A stretch of DNA of 64,000 bases from Enterobacter cancerogenus (GTDB lineage: Bacteria; Pseudomonadota; Gammaproteobacteria; Enterobacterales; Enterobacteriaceae). Within the stretch, counting starts at the first letter, position 1. The number at the start of each line of letters is the position of its first letter. This document shows, in pieces, positions 22,225-32,647 of the stretch. The notes under the pieces were generated by a model. That model was given only the letters and a program-made list of their open reading frames with translations. It searched no databases and was not told the origin of the DNA. The stretch is taken from the NCBI GenBank assembly GCA_000773965.1, contig JRUP01000017.1, forward strand, positions 1 to 64,000. Direction: 5' to 3'. The position numbers and the translations under genes are program-made.

Positions 22225-22563
22225 ATGTATTTACGTCCGGATGAGGTAGCGCGCGTACTGGAAAAAGCAGGGTTCGAAATGGACACCCTGACGCCAAAAA
22301 TCTACGGTTATCGTCGTGGTGAAAATTATGTCTACGTCAATCGCGAAGCGCGCATGGGTCGCACCGCATTGATCATTCACCCCACGCTGAAAGAGAAAAG
22401 TCAGCACTTTGCCGAGCCCGCCTCAGAAATGAAAACCTGCGATCACTACACCCAGTTCCCGCTTTATCTGATGGGGGAATCCCAGGAACACTACGGTATT
22501 CCGCACGGTTTTAGCTCGCGTATTGCGCTTGAGCGCTATCTGCAAGGCGTATTTGGCGCCTGA
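22225..22563 (+). CDS. ygaC: DUF2002 family protein YgaC
   Basis: A 112-residue cytosolic protein; [17 protein letters not shown] and [20 protein letters not shown] match E. coli YgaC (114 residues) closely. Function is unknown; in E. coli the gene belongs to the Fur regulon. I start at the ATG at 22225 behind GAGAGGAGCAAGC rather than 10 codons upstream. Confidence 0.92.
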   Translation: MYLRPDEVARVLEKAGFEMDTLTPKIYGYRRGENYVYVNREARMGRTALIIHPTLKEKSQHFAEPASEMKTCDHYTQFPLYLMGESQEHYGIPHGFSSRIALERYLQGVFGA

Positions 22564-22624
22564 TGTGGTGCCCCGTTGACGCGGGGCCACCCCCGACTTT
22601 TTGAAACCCTCACCCTTTGCCACG

Positions 22625-22690
22625 TTGCAAATTGACACGCTGGCGCGTATAACCCTGTGTCCATATAGATGTTCAGACGTCCATACGGAT
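22625..22690 (+). promoter_or_regulatory. mmuP promoter with MetJ operator
   Basis: TTGCAA (22625-22630), a 17-nt spacer and TATAAC (22648-22653). Just downstream are tandem 8-bp met boxes, AGATGTTC-AGACGTCC-ATACGGAT (22667-22690), with 5, 7 and 5 matches to the consensus AGACGTCT. This predicts repression by MetJ with S-adenosylmethionine, as known for mmuPM in E. coli. Confidence 0.7.
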
Positions 22691-22697
22691 AAAAACC

Positions 22698-24107
22698 ATG
22701 CAACAGCAGGAAACCCCTTCGCAGGAAAACTTTAAGCGCACCATGAAAGTGCGGCATCTGGTGATGCTGTCACTGGGCGGCGTGATTGGCACCGGACTGT
22801 TCTTCAATACCGGCTATATCATCTCAACCACCGGTGCGGCGGGCACGCTACTGGCATATCTGATCGGCGCGCTGGTGGTGTGGCTGGTGATGGTATGTCT
22901 CGGCGAACTGGCCGTAGCGATGCCGGAAACCGGTGCGTTTCATGTCTATGCAGCGCGCTATCTCAGCCCGGCAACCGGCTACACCGTGGCCTGGCTTTAC
23001 TGGCTGACGTGGACGGTGGCGCTCGGCTCCAGCCTGACGGCCGCCGGATTCTGCATGCAATACTGGTTCCCCACCACGCCGGTGTGGCTGTGGTGTCTGG
23101 TGTTCTGTATCGCCATCTATCTGCTGAATATCGTCTCCACGCGCTTCTTCGCGGAAGGGGAGTTCTGGTTCTCCATCATCAAAGTGGTCACCATCATTGC
23201 CTTTATCATTCTCGGTGCGGGCGCGATGTTTGGCTTTATCCCGATGAAAGATGGCAGTGCCGCGCCGGGCCTGAGTAACCTGACGGCTTCAGGCTGGCTG
23301 CCGCACGGCACCTTGCCGATTCTGATGACCATGGTGGCGGTGAATTTCGCCTTCTCAGGCACTGAGCTGATAGGTATTGCCGCTGGCGAAACCGAGCAGC
23401 CGCAGAAAGCCTTGCCGTTGGCGATTCGTACCACGGTGGCACGATTAATCATCTTCTTTATTGGTACGGTATTTGTGCTGGCGGCGCTGATCCCGATGGA
23501 TCAGGCCGGCATTGTCAAAAGCCCGTTTGTACTGGTGTTCGAGAAAATCGGCATTCCCTATGCGGCTGATATTTTCAATTTCGTGATCCTCACGGCGATC
23601 CTCTCCGCCGCCAACTCGGGTCTGTATGCATCGGGCAGGATGCTGTGGTCACTGGCGAATGAGAACACCTTACCGCGCTGTTTCGCCCAGGTGAACCGCC
23701 GTGGGATTCCGGTGTTGGCGATCACCGTCAGTATGCTGGGCGGCCTGCTGGCGCTGTTCTCCAGCGTGATCGCGCCGGATACCGTATTTGTGGCGCTGTC
23801 AGCCATTTCAGGTTTCGCGGTGGTGGCGGTGTGGCTGAGTATCTGTGCCTCGCACTATGTGTTCCGTCGTCGCCACTTGGCCGCAGGCGGTTCGCTGCAA
23901 CAACTCGCCTATCGCGCGCCACTCTATCCTCTAACGCCGATTCTCGGTTTCCTGCTGTGCCTGCTGGCGTGTGTAGGGCTGGCCTTCGATCCTTCACAGC
24001 GTATTGCGCTGTGGTGTGGCATTCCATTTGTGCTGTTCTGCTATGCCGCATACCATGTCACGCATCGACGTAACCTGAAGGCCGGGGAGGCCAATGATGT
24101 CGCGTAA
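22698..24107 (+). CDS. mmuP: S-methylmethionine permease
   Basis: A 469-residue APC-superfamily amino-acid permease with about 12 TM segments. The hallmark N-terminal motif [20 protein letters not shown] and the [21 protein letters not shown] segment are typical of the amino-acid transporter group; the assignment to S-methylmethionine rests on its overlap with mmuM and on the MetJ-type operator. It imports plant-derived S-methylmethionine, which fits a plant-associated host. Its 3' end overlaps the start of mmuM by 14 nt. Confidence 0.92.
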   Translation: MQQQETPSQENFKRTMKVRHLVMLSLGGVIGTGLFFNTGYIISTTGAAGTLLAYLIGALVVWLVMVCLGELAVAMPETGAFHVYAARYLSPATGYTVAWLYWLTWTVALGSSLTAAGFCMQYWFPTTPVWLWCLVFCIAIYLLNIVSTRFFAEGEFWFSIIKVVTIIAFIILGAGAMFGFIPMKDGSAAPGLSNLTASGWLPHGTLPILMTMVAVNFAFSGTELIGIAAGETEQPQKALPLAIRTTVARLIIFFIGTVFVLAALIPMDQAGIVKSPFVLVFEKIGIPYAADIFNFVILTAILSAANSGLYASGRMLWSLANENTLPRCFAQVNRRGIPVLAITVSMLGGLLALFSSVIAPDTVFVALSAISGFAVVAVWLSICASHYVFRRRHLAAGGSLQQLAYRAPLYPLTPILGFLLCLLACVGLAFDPSQRIALWCGIPFVLFCYAAYHVTHRRNLKAGEANDVA

Positions 24108-25032
24108 TCCTGTCGCAGAAGCCTTAACACAACATGACACACTGATTCTGGATGGCGCGCTGGCCACCGAACTGGAAGCGCGCGGCTGCAATCTGGCCGA
24201 TGCGCTCTGGTCCGCCAAAGTGTTGATGGAAAACCCTGAGCTGATTTATCAGGTGCATTACGACTATTTTGCTGCCGGCGCCAATGTGGCGATCACCGCC
24301 AGCTATCAGGCCACGCCGCAGGGCTTTGCGGTGCGTGGGCTGGATGAGGCGCAAGCGCTCACATTGATCGACCAAAGTGTGAAGCTGGCACAGCGTGCGC
24401 GTGATGATTATCGTGCGGCATCAGGCAGTGAAGCCGCTTTGCTGGTGGCCGGTTCCGTTGGGCCTTATGGCGCTTACCTTGCTAATGGTGCTGAGTATCG
24501 CGGTGATTACGCCCTGCCAGAAGCGGAGATGAAAGATTTCCATCGCCCGCGCGTCAAGGCGCTGTTGGACGCAGGCGTGGATTTGCTGGCGTGTGAAACC
24601 CTGCCGTCGTTTGCCGAAGCGCAGGCGCTGGTGAGTTTGCTGGCAGAGTACCCAAACAGCAGCGCCTGGTTCTCCTTCACCCTGCGTGATGCGCAGCACA
24701 TCAGCGACGGCACGCCGCTGAGTCAGGTGGCTGAGCTGGTGAATGCGGCACCGCAAGTGGTGGCGATTGGCATCAACTGCGTAGCACTGGAGAGCGTGAC
24801 ACCGGCGCTGCAAACTCTGCAGGTGCTGTGTGCTAAACCGCTGCTGGTCTATCCCAACTCCGGTGAACAGTACGATGCCAGCAGCAAAACCTGGCACTCG
24901 GCGCCATCGGGCTGCACGCTGCAGGATAAATTCCCTGAGTGGCAACAAGCGGGCGCACGGCTGATTGGCGGTTGTTGCCGCACCACGCCACAGGATATCG
25001 CGGCGATTGCCGCCTGTTGTCAACCGCAATAA
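24094..25032 (+). CDS. mmuM: Homocysteine S-methyltransferase
   Basis: A 312-residue TIM-barrel enzyme that transfers a methyl group from S-methylmethionine (or S-adenosylmethionine) to homocysteine, giving methionine. It shows the N-terminal [14 protein letters not shown] segment and the zinc ligands: Cys in GINCVA and the Cys pair in GGCCRT near the C-terminus. The start [11 protein letters not shown] has two adjacent Met codons and I cannot choose between them. It forms a salvage operon with mmuP. Confidence 0.94.
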   Translation: MMSRNPVAEALTQHDTLILDGALATELEARGCNLADALWSAKVLMENPELIYQVHYDYFAAGANVAITASYQATPQGFAVRGLDEAQALTLIDQSVKLAQRARDDYRAASGSEAALLVAGSVGPYGAYLANGAEYRGDYALPEAEMKDFHRPRVKALLDAGVDLLACETLPSFAEAQALVSLLAEYPNSSAWFSFTLRDAQHISDGTPLSQVAELVNAAPQVVAIGINCVALESVTPALQTLQVLCAKPLLVYPNSGEQYDASSKTWHSAPSGCTLQDKFPEWQQAGARLIGGCCRTTPQDIAAIAACCQPQ

Positions 25033-25128
25033 AGGCCAGAAAAGCAGCACTGATAGCGCGATTGAGGCGAGTGAAAAGCAGGATAGGGCAGTTTAGACTG
25101 TCCTATCTGATTCTAAAGCGGACCTGCC

Positions 25129-25551
25129 ATGAACCTGCGACACCTTCTTCCTGCCACTGCATTGCTGCTGAGCGGCTGTGCCACCATTGCCGGCACGGAA
25201 ACGCAGCCGGTAAAAATCGACTCTGTCCCGCAAGGCGCGCGTTTCACCGTGCAGGATGAGACGGGCCGCGCAGTGGCGCAGGGCTACACGCCACAAACCG
25301 TCGAGCTGGCAAAATCCACTGGTAATTACTTTGGTAAAAAACATTATCAGGTGATGCTGGAGAGTCCGGGCTACGTGCCGGTGACGCTGCCGATCGAGGC
25401 CAGTGCCAACCTGTGGTATCTGCTGGGTAATATCCCGTTACTGGGCTTCCCCGGCTGGCTGCTGGTGGATCCGTTCTATGGCGGCATGTACGACCTGAAA
25501 CCTGAACATCCTCAGCCACGTCTCAACGTAGTGGGGGCGCGCGGCGGTTAA
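25129..25551 (+). CDS. PEGA-like lipoprotein of unknown function
   Basis: A 140-residue predicted lipoprotein: MNLRHLLPATALLLSGC has a lipobox (LLSGC, Cys17). The mature part looks like a PEGA-type beta domain (VKIDSVPQGARFTVQDETG, then YQVMLESPGYVPVTLPIEA), followed by a hydrophobic stretch (WYLLGNIPLLGFPGWLLVDPFYGGMYDL). Such proteins are outer-membrane or periplasmic in general; no specific role can be given. It stands alone between mmuM and speG. Confidence 0.75.
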   Translation: MNLRHLLPATALLLSGCATIAGTETQPVKIDSVPQGARFTVQDETGRAVAQGYTPQTVELAKSTGNYFGKKHYQVMLESPGYVPVTLPIEASANLWYLLGNIPLLGFPGWLLVDPFYGGMYDLKPEHPQPRLNVVGARGG

Positions 25552-25730
25552 ACCGCATGGCGTGGTCGCGGCGCAATTTTTTGTGCATCTCCGAAGCAGG
25601 TATGTCGCTGAGAGATGCGCGATAAACCGCGCCGCTAAGGTTCAGCATCATCTTTTTGGTTAAAAGCGATAAATCACATCGCTACCGTTTGATATTCAAG
25701 GCGGCAGCGACAATGAGAGCCGATTTCAAG

Positions 25731-26276
25731 CTATTGCGCTGTCGGCTTCACCATCGCATGACCGGATTTATGCTGCGCCAGATACTGCTGCTGGAAAATG
25801 CACATGCGAATGGTATTGCGGTACTCACCATTGATGAAAAATTCGTGCTTCAGCACGCCTTCCACTTCAAATCCCAGTTTGGTGTAGATGTGAATCGCTT
25901 TCTCATTCTCCTGATCAACAATCAGGTAGAGTTTGTAGAGATTGAGCACCGAAAAGCCATAATCCATCGCCAGTTTAGCCGCCTGACTGGCTAAGCCTTT
26001 GCCCTGATGCCCCGGATCAATGATGATCTGAAACTCAGCGCGACGATGTACGTGATTGATCTCGACCAGTTCCACCAATCCCGCTTTTTGCCCATCGTGT
26101 TCAACGACAAAACGACGCTCTGTTTGATCGTGGATATGCTTGTCGTAGAGATCCGAGAGCTCGACAAAAGCTTCGTACGGCTCCTCAAACCAATAACGCA
26201 TCACGCTGGCGTTGTTGTCTAACTGGTGCACAAAGTGCAGATCTTCTCGCTCAAGCGGACGCAATTTCACCGTCAT
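25731..26276 (-). CDS. speG: Spermidine N1-acetyltransferase
   Basis: A 181-residue GNAT enzyme that acetylates spermidine (and spermine) with acetyl-CoA, limiting polyamine toxicity. [34 protein letters not shown] and the acetyl-CoA loop [15 protein letters not shown] match E. coli SpeG strongly. The start at 26276 lies 7 nt after AAGGA and gives the family length; an open extension of 28 codons upstream is not supported. Confidence 0.95.
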   Translation of the reverse strand: MTVKLRPLEREDLHFVHQLDNNASVMRYWFEEPYEAFVELSDLYDKHIHDQTERRFVVEHDGQKAGLVELVEINHVHRRAEFQIIIDPGHQGKGLASQAAKLAMDYGFSVLNLYKLYLIVDQENEKAIHIYTKLGFEVEGVLKHEFFINGEYRNTIRMCIFQQQYLAQHKSGHAMVKPTAQ

Positions 26277-26505
26277 ACGGTGTTCCTTCTGTTGAAAAAT
26301 TGGCGTGATTATAGCGCCATCCGCCGAAGGTTGCTTTCGCACCAGTGTGATCATCGGCATAGGGTTTATGCACCGTTTCAGTGCGCGATCTCAACCCCCT
26401 CTCCCCATCACAATGGGCTTTCACAATCTGGCACAGCCATTGCTTAGCTTGTATAGATAAGACTATACAACCGTTGTTTTTCATCACCTTTATCAGGAGT
26501 GGAAG

Positions 26506-27465
26506 ATGGGCAAGCCAGTGAAACTCGTTGTTCGTGCATTAACCGCCGCAGTCCTGTGCGCCAGTGCTTTAGGAGCACAGGCGGCCGACACCAAAGTCGC
26601 CATCGGTATTTCCGGCTGGACCGGATTTGCCCCACTGACGCTGGCCGATAAAGCTGGGATTTTCAAAAAGCACGGCCTTGATGTCGATGTGAAGATGATC
26701 CCGCAGAGCAGCCGACATCTGGCGGTGGCTTCCGGCACCATTCAGTGCGCGGCGACCACGGTAGAAACCTACATCTCCTGGAACGCCGCAGGCGTGCCGA
26801 TTAAGCAGATCGTTCAGCTGGACAAATCTTACGGTGCGGATGGCCTCGCCGCCCGCAGTGACATCACCAGCATCAAAGATTTGAAAGGCAAAACCATTGC
26901 GGTGGATGCGCCCGGCACCTCACCTTATTTCCTGCTGGCGTGGATGCTGGATAAAAACGGCATGACGATGAAAGACGTGCGTCTCGCGACCATGGCACCG
27001 CAGGCGGCGGCACAATCTTTTGCAGCGGGTCAAAACGATGCGGCAGTGACCTATGAACCTTATCTCTCGGTGATCCGCAACCAGCCTAAGGCAGGCAAGA
27101 TCCTCGCCACTACGCTGGATTATCCGATGGTCATGGACACGCTCGGCTGTACGCCGACGTTCCTGAAAGAGCATCCTCAGGCCGCGAAAGCGCTGGTGGC
27201 CAGCTATTACGATGCGCTGGAGATGATCAAACAGCAGCCGGACAAGTCTAACGAGATTATGGGTGCAGCAGTAAAATCCACGGGCAAAGAGTTTGCGGAG
27301 TCGGCCAGTTATTTGCGCTGGCAGGGGCCGGAAGAGAACAAGAAATTCTTCAATGGCGAAATTGAAACCTTCAGTGATGAAGCCGGCAAACTGCTGCTGG
27401 GTGCGGGGGTGATCAAGAAAATGCCGGATGTGAAAAGCCTGTACGACGCCAGCTTTGTGCAGTAA
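26506..27465 (+). CDS. NitT/TauT-type ABC substrate-binding protein
   Basis: A 319-residue periplasmic binding protein. A signal peptide ending ALGAQAA is followed by the SsuA/TauA/NMT1-like fold (IGISGWTGFAPLTLADKAGIFKKHGLDVDV, then IKDLKGKTIAVDAPGTSPYFLLAWML). It is the first of three genes for an importer of sulfonate, nitrate or taurine type. No oxygenase or other catabolic gene is nearby, so the substrate cannot be deduced. An AGGAGTGGAAG site precedes the ATG. Confidence 0.85.
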   Translation: MGKPVKLVVRALTAAVLCASALGAQAADTKVAIGISGWTGFAPLTLADKAGIFKKHGLDVDVKMIPQSSRHLAVASGTIQCAATTVETYISWNAAGVPIKQIVQLDKSYGADGLAARSDITSIKDLKGKTIAVDAPGTSPYFLLAWMLDKNGMTMKDVRLATMAPQAAAQSFAAGQNDAAVTYEPYLSVIRNQPKAGKILATTLDYPMVMDTLGCTPTFLKEHPQAAKALVASYYDALEMIKQQPDKSNEIMGAAVKSTGKEFAESASYLRWQGPEENKKFFNGEIETFSDEAGKLLLGAGVIKKMPDVKSLYDASFVQ

Positions 27466-27479
27466 GCAGGAGAAAGGAG

Positions 27480-28331
27480 ATGGAGATGAGTAAAAGCCAA
27501 CCCGTGACTCCGCCAGCAGCGCTGCCGGAGGCGCCGCAGCGCTGGCACAATCCGTTGATGGTGCCGCTGAAAGCGATTTCGCTGCGCTTACGTATCGCGC
27601 TCGGCGTGGCGTTCTTTGTGCTGTTTATCGCGGTATGGACGCTGGTAACGCTGGGCGGCATGGTGTCGCCTACTTTCCTCGCCGATCCGCTGACTATGCT
27701 GCAGCAGGGAGTGGTGTTGTTCACCGAGTACAACTTCTCGCTGGATATCGGCATGACGGTGATGCGCGTGTTATCGGGCTTCCTGCTGGCGGCCGCGATA
27801 GGTGTGCCGCTAGGCATCATGATGGGCGCCTATAAAACCTGGGAAGCCTTTCTCGAACCCTTCGTCTCCTTTTGCCGTTATTTACCGGCCTCGGCGTTTG
27901 TGCCGTTGCTGATTCTGTGGGCCGGTATCGGTGAAACCCAGAAAATCCTGGTGATCTTTATTGGCTCCTTCTTCCAAATCGTCTTGATGGTGGCGGTCAC
28001 GGTGAGCGGCGCACGTCGCGATCTGGTGGAGGCGGCCTACACGCTAGGGTGCAGCAACCGTTCGATAGTGCGTCGCGTGTTGATCCCCGGCGCGGCACCG
28101 GGCATTGCTGAACTGCTGCGCCTGGTGCTTGGCTGGGCGTGGACTTACGTGATCGTCGCTGAATTGATCGGATCGGAAAGTGGCATCGGCCATATGATCG
28201 TCGACAGTCAGGCATTGCTGAATACCGGGCAGATCATTTTCGGCATTATTGTGATCGGCTGCATTGGCTTGATCTCTGACTACTTGTTCAAAGTGCTCAA
28301 TCGGCGCTTGTTTGCATGGAGCACCCTGTAA
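27480..28331 (+). CDS. NitT/TauT-type ABC permease
   Basis: A 283-residue inner-membrane permease of the SsuC/TauC type, with about six TM helices and the permease loop EAAYTLGCSNRSIVRRVLIPGAAPGI. The start is either 27480 or 27486; both ATGs have GGAG-type sites. It begins 14 nt after the binding-protein gene and its stop TAA overlaps the next start (TAATG). Confidence 0.87.
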   Translation: MEMSKSQPVTPPAALPEAPQRWHNPLMVPLKAISLRLRIALGVAFFVLFIAVWTLVTLGGMVSPTFLADPLTMLQQGVVLFTEYNFSLDIGMTVMRVLSGFLLAAAIGVPLGIMMGAYKTWEAFLEPFVSFCRYLPASAFVPLLILWAGIGETQKILVIFIGSFFQIVLMVAVTVSGARRDLVEAAYTLGCSNRSIVRRVLIPGAAPGIAELLRLVLGWAWTYVIVAELIGSESGIGHMIVDSQALLNTGQIIFGIIVIGCIGLISDYLFKVLNRRLFAWSTL

Positions 28332-29116
28332 TGAAACACAGCAAACTCAACGTGCGCGGCGTGGAACGCATTTTTACCGGACCGAAAGGGGAACAGACCC
28401 AGGCGCTGCAGCCGATCCACTATCAGGTGGAGGAGAATGATTTCATCACTATCCTCGGTCCCTCAGGCTGCGGTAAATCCACGCTGCTGCGCATCATCGC
28501 CGGACTGGATACGCCCACGCGCGGGGAAATCTGGCTGGACGGTAGAAGCGTGGAAGGGCCGGGTGCCGATCGCGGCATGGTATTCCAGAGCTACACGCTG
28601 TTTCCATGGCTGACGGTGGAAGAGAACATTCGCTTTGGCCTGCAGGAGCGCGGTATCAGCGCGGCGCAGCAGAAAGAGCGCAGTGATTACTACATCCAGC
28701 AAGTGGGATTACGCGGCTTTGCGCAGCACTATCCGCGCCAGCTCTCGGGCGGTATGCAGCAACGCACCGCGATTGCCCGTGCGCTGGCCAACGATCCCAA
28801 AGTGCTGTTGATGGATGAGCCGTTTGGCGCCCTGGATAATCAGACGCGCGTGATGATGCAGGAGCTGTTGCTGTCGGTGTGGGAGCAGTCGCGCAAGACC
28901 GTGCTGTTCGTCACCCACGATATCGATGAAGCAATTTTCATGGCTAACAAGGTAGCGATTTTCAGCACCCGGCCGGGTCGCATCAAGCAGGAGGTGGCAG
29001 TGAATTTCAACAATGGGCGCGATTACACCATCAAAACCTCACCCGAATTTATGGCGTTAAAGGCCGAAGTGACCGAGTCGATTCGCAGTGAAACGATGCA
29101 GGCAATGGCGCATTAA
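28331..29116 (+). CDS. NitT/TauT-type ABC ATPase
   Basis: A 261-residue ATPase of the SsuB/TauB type. Walker A is GPSGCGKS at residues 43-50, the signature is [16 protein letters not shown], and Walker B is [13 protein letters not shown], followed by the H-loop VTHDIDEA. The start at 28331 overlaps the permease stop by one base; an ATG 15 nt earlier lies inside the permease gene. It ends the three-gene transporter operon. Confidence 0.88.
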   Translation: MKHSKLNVRGVERIFTGPKGEQTQALQPIHYQVEENDFITILGPSGCGKSTLLRIIAGLDTPTRGEIWLDGRSVEGPGADRGMVFQSYTLFPWLTVEENIRFGLQERGISAAQQKERSDYYIQQVGLRGFAQHYPRQLSGGMQQRTAIARALANDPKVLLMDEPFGALDNQTRVMMQELLLSVWEQSRKTVLFVTHDIDEAIFMANKVAIFSTRPGRIKQEVAVNFNNGRDYTIKTSPEFMALKAEVTESIRSETMQAMAH

Positions 29117-29259
29117 GCAGAGATCACATTTAGCGTAAATTGAATGGCGCATCGATTTACGCTTGTCCGTGGCGGCACGATGGAGCATGCATCTGTTTGC
29201 GATATGATCGCTTTAGATGCGGATGAAAAATCGCGCCGCAACGGTTGAGTGAAAATGCG

Positions 29260-29925
29260 TTAACCGACAATCCGACCCAATGCCATATGCGCCGCGCGGT
29301 CGCACATATGATCAATCACATCGGGATCGTGACTTACCAGCACCATGGTCAACCCGTCATTCTGCTTCAAATCATTCAGCAGATTCAGGATCTCCGCCTG
29401 CACTGACATATCCAGTGCTGAGGTTGGCTCATCCAGCAACAGTATCTTTGGCTCCAGCAGCAGGGCGCGCACAATCGCCACGCGCTGACGCTGGCCGCCG
29501 GACAGCTGATGCGGATAACGATCCGCCAGCGCTGGATCCAGCCCGACATGGCGAAAACCCTGATTGATGCGGTCGTCGATATTATCGCGCTTCAGCATCT
29601 TCAACGGTTCGGCCAAGGTGCGGCGCAGACGATGGCGTGGATGCAGCGAGGCATACGGATCCTGAAACACCATCTGCACATCACGACGCAGCGGGCCGGT
29701 AAAGGCTTTACCTGGTTGCACGTCGGTGCCGGCCAGTTGCATGCTGCCGCTCCAGAAGGGATTCAGTCCGGCCATCACCCACAGCAGCGATGACTTGCCG
29801 CAGCCCGATGGCCCGACCAGGCCAAAACACTCGCCCGCGGCCACCTGCAAAGAGACGTCATGCACCACGGTGCGCAGTTCATAACCCTGCTTATGCGATA
29901 CGCTCAGATTGTTTAACTCAATCAT
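29260..29925 (-). CDS. Peptide/nickel-type ABC ATPase (second ATPase)
   Basis: A 221-residue ATPase of the DppF/NikE type: Walker A GPSGCGKS at residues 38-45, MVFQDPYASLHPRHR (a DppF/OppF-type segment), signature LSGGQRQRVAIVRALL, Walker B ILLLDEPTSALD. It is shorter than DppF because it lacks the C-terminal oligopeptide extension. The start MIELNNLSVS at 29925 overlaps the upstream ATPase gene by 8 nt. It is the last gene of a five-gene leftward operon. Confidence 0.87.
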   Translation of the reverse strand: MIELNNLSVSHKQGYELRTVVHDVSLQVAAGECFGLVGPSGCGKSSLLWVMAGLNPFWSGSMQLAGTDVQPGKAFTGPLRRDVQMVFQDPYASLHPRHRLRRTLAEPLKMLKRDNIDDRINQGFRHVGLDPALADRYPHQLSGGQRQRVAIVRALLLEPKILLLDEPTSALDMSVQAEILNLLNDLKQNDGLTMVLVSHDPDVIDHMCDRAAHMALGRIVG

Positions 29926-30751
29926 GGTCTGCCTCCAGCGCAGCGCGATCCAGCACCGGTAAACGCTCGCCGTGCGTGACTTTACTGGGGCGACACGCCC
30001 AGAGCGTGCGCGTATAAGGATGGGTGGCATTGGCGAGTTGAGCCGCAGGCAGCGTATCCAGCAGGCGACCTTTGTACATCACCATCACGCGATCGCAGTG
30101 CTCAGAGACCTGCTGCAGATCGTGGCTGATCAGCAGCAAGCCCATATTACGCTGCTCCACCAAACGACGAATCAGCGCCAGCACCTGATCGCGCATCGCA
30201 TGATCAAGCGCCGAGGTCGGTTCATCGGCAATCAGTAGTTCAGGATCGGTGATCAATGCAATCGCCAGCATCACGCGTTGGCCCATGCCGCCGGAAAGCT
30301 GATGCGGATAACGCTTCATCAACTGACGGGGATCCGGCAGACCGACCGCATCCAGCATCTCGCACACTTTCTCTTTACGTTCGGCACGGCTCAGTTTGCG
30401 GTGTAGCACCAGCGGCTCTTCGACCTGCCAGCCGATAGTGCGGGTGGGGTTCAGTGCGTATTTTGGATCCTGCATCACCATCGCGACTTTGCCGCCGCGC
30501 AGGGCGATCCAGTCACGTTCGCGCAGGTTGAGCGCATCGGCACCCACCACCTGTAAGCGATCGGCCTGCAGCTGCAATGAAGGAGAGAGCAGTCCCATCA
30601 GCGAGCGGGCTGTCAGTGATTTGCCCGAACCGGATTCACCCACCAGCGCCACGCGTTCACGGCCAATCTGGAAGCCGATATTATCCACCAGCAGCGCATC
30701 CTCGCTGCGAATGGTCAGCCCCTGGGCATCAATTAACAAATCATTTGGCAT
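29918..30751 (-). CDS. Peptide/nickel-type ABC ATPase (first ATPase)
   Basis: A 277-residue ATPase of the DppD/NikD type. Walker A is GESGSGKS at residues 38-45, the signature region LSGGMGQRVMLAIALI, Walker B ELLIADEPTSALDH, and the C-terminal segment HPYTRTLWACRPS resembles the oligopeptide/nickel C-terminal motif. The start MPNDLLIDAQ overlaps the end of the permease gene by 11 nt. Confidence 0.87.
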   Translation of the reverse strand: MPNDLLIDAQGLTIRSEDALLVDNIGFQIGRERVALVGESGSGKSLTARSLMGLLSPSLQLQADRLQVVGADALNLRERDWIALRGGKVAMVMQDPKYALNPTRTIGWQVEEPLVLHRKLSRAERKEKVCEMLDAVGLPDPRQLMKRYPHQLSGGMGQRVMLAIALITDPELLIADEPTSALDHAMRDQVLALIRRLVEQRNMGLLLISHDLQQVSEHCDRVMVMYKGRLLDTLPAAQLANATHPYTRTLWACRPSKVTHGERLPVLDRAALEADHD

Positions 30752-31598
30752 GACGGGTATCCAGTCGGTCGCGCAGGCCATCGCCTGTCAGGTTAAACGC
30801 CAGGCTGGCGAACAGAATCGCACCACCTGGGGCGGCAGCCACCCACCATTGGTCGAAAATCACTTTGCTGCCTTCCGCTACCATCGAACCCCATTCGGCG
30901 GTTGGCGGTTGCACGCCCATGCCCAGGAAGCCGAGGCCCGCAGCGGAGAGAATGATGCCGCCCAGGCTCAGCGCCGCGCGCACGACGGCGGTTGGCAAAC
31001 ACAGCGGTAAAATGTGCCCGAACATCAAACGCAAACCGGTAATGCCCTGCATGCGCGCAGCCGCCAGATAATCACTGCGGCGCAGTGCCAGGGTTTCCGC
31101 ACGCGCCTGACGGGCAAACGGTGGCCAACTGGTGAGTGCCAGCGCCAGTGCGCCGTTCATCAATCCCGGACCGAGCATGGCCACCAGCGCCAGCGCGATC
31201 ACCAGATTCGGCAGCGACAGGAAGATATCCGTGATGCGCATCAACACGCGTTCGGTCCAGCCGCCCACATAGCCGGCAGTAATCCCGACCAGCAGGCCCA
31301 CCGGAATGGTCAGTACCAGAATCAGCGACACCAGCAGCAGCGTAGGACGTGCACCATAAATCACGCGTGACAGCAAATCACGGCCAAAGCCATCGGTGCC
31401 AAACCAGTGCAGCGCGGAAGGGGCCTGCAAACGCTGGGCGATCACCTGGGCGTTAGGATCAAAGGGGGCCAGCAGCGGCGCAAACAGCGCCATCGCCACC
31501 ACAATCACCACCAGCGTCAGACCGATGGTCAGTGAAGTCACGCGCGCACGGCGGCGGCGCGGACGAACTGTCTCCAGTTCAGAGAGTTGTTGAGTCAT
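30741..31598 (-). CDS. Peptide/nickel-type ABC permease (DppC-like)
   Basis: A 285-residue permease. It has the DppC-type N-terminal part (RRRARVTSLTIGLTLVVIVVAM, then FGTDGFGRDLLSRVIYGARPTLL) and the EAA loop AARMQGITGLRLMFGHILPLC. I start at the ATG at 31598 (MTQQLSELE), which overlaps the upstream permease stop by 4 nt; the open frame runs 131 codons further but there overlaps the other permease gene. Confidence 0.88.
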   Translation of the reverse strand: MTQQLSELETVRPRRRRARVTSLTIGLTLVVIVVAMALFAPLLAPFDPNAQVIAQRLQAPSALHWFGTDGFGRDLLSRVIYGARPTLLLVSLILVLTIPVGLLVGITAGYVGGWTERVLMRITDIFLSLPNLVIALALVAMLGPGLMNGALALALTSWPPFARQARAETLALRRSDYLAAARMQGITGLRLMFGHILPLCLPTAVVRAALSLGGIILSAAGLGFLGMGVQPPTAEWGSMVAEGSKVIFDQWWVAAAPGGAILFASLAFNLTGDGLRDRLDTRHAK

Positions 31599-32647
31599 CG
31601 GGTTCTCGGATCGGTTAACCAGGTGAGGGCATCGGCCACGGCGTTGAGCAGAATAAAGCAGCTGCCTATCAGCAGGGTCGAGCCGAGAATCGCTGGTGTA
31701 TCGGAGGAAAACAGCGCGTTGGTCATGTAGCGTCCGACACCGGGCCAGGCGAAGACGGTTTCGGTTAACACCGAACCTTCCAGCAGGGTGGCGTAGGAGA
31801 GGGCGATCACCGTGATCAGCGTCCCCAGCACGTTGGGGAAGATGTGGCGCAGCAGGATGCGAGTCCGCCCTGCACCTTTGGCGCGCGCCAGAATCACATA
31901 CTCTTTGCTGCTCTCTTCTAATAGTGCGGCACGCAGCAAACGCGTAATACCGGCCATCGCCAGTAAACCGAGGATCACCACCGGTAGCCACAAGTGGGCA
32001 ATCGCATTGCGGAACATCTCGGGATCGCCAGACAGCCAGCTATCGATCAGTACAAAGCCGGTTTTCGGCTCCAGCGTGTAGATCCAGATATCGTCCAGTT
32101 GTCCCGGCCCAGCGGACCAGTGCAGCACGGCGTAAAACAGTAGCAAGCCCAGTAAGCCCAGCCAGAATACCGGCACGGAATAGCCGAGCAGCGAGATAAA
32201 GCGCGCCACGTTATCGATCACGCTGCCCGGCTTCCACGCGGCCAGCAAGGCTAAAGTGATGCCAAACACCGCAGCAAAGATCATCGCACAGGTGGCGAGT
32301 TCAATAGTGGCGGGGAAGGTGCGCATCAGATCAGCGCTGACAGGCTGATTGGTCAGATGCGAAAGCCCTAAATTACCCTGCGCCAGATGGCTGATATAAC
32401 GCCAGAATTGCACCAGCACCGGCTGGTCGAGGCCGAGATCGTGGCGCACCTGTGCATAGGTGGCTTCGCTGGCGTGATCGCCGGCGATTTGCTGCACCGG
32501 ATCAACCGGTGACAGGTGCGACAGCATGAAAGTGAACGCTAACAAACCAATCAACGTCACCAGCAGCGATAACAGGCTGGTGACCAGACGGCTAAAACGT
32601 TGCCAGAGTGGCCGGGCGAACCCGGCCTGTGAAGCAGACACTGCCAT
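31595..32647 (-). CDS. Peptide/nickel-type ABC permease (DppB-like)
   Basis: A 350-residue permease with the DppB-type start (TLIGLLAFTFMLSHLSPVDPVQQI) and the loop LARAKGAGRTRILLRHIFPNVLGTLI, followed by EGSVLTETVFAWPGVGRYM, a hallmark of this family. A long periplasmic loop (about residues 155-180) is present. Its start overlaps the stop of the binding-protein gene by one base. Confidence 0.88.
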   Translation of the reverse strand: MAVSASQAGFARPLWQRFSRLVTSLLSLLVTLIGLLAFTFMLSHLSPVDPVQQIAGDHASEATYAQVRHDLGLDQPVLVQFWRYISHLAQGNLGLSHLTNQPVSADLMRTFPATIELATCAMIFAAVFGITLALLAAWKPGSVIDNVARFISLLGYSVPVFWLGLLGLLLFYAVLHWSAGPGQLDDIWIYTLEPKTGFVLIDSWLSGDPEMFRNAIAHLWLPVVILGLLAMAGITRLLRAALLEESSKEYVILARAKGAGRTRILLRHIFPNVLGTLITVIALSYATLLEGSVLTETVFAWPGVGRYMTNALFSSDTPAILGSTLLIGSCFILLNAVADALTWLTDPRTR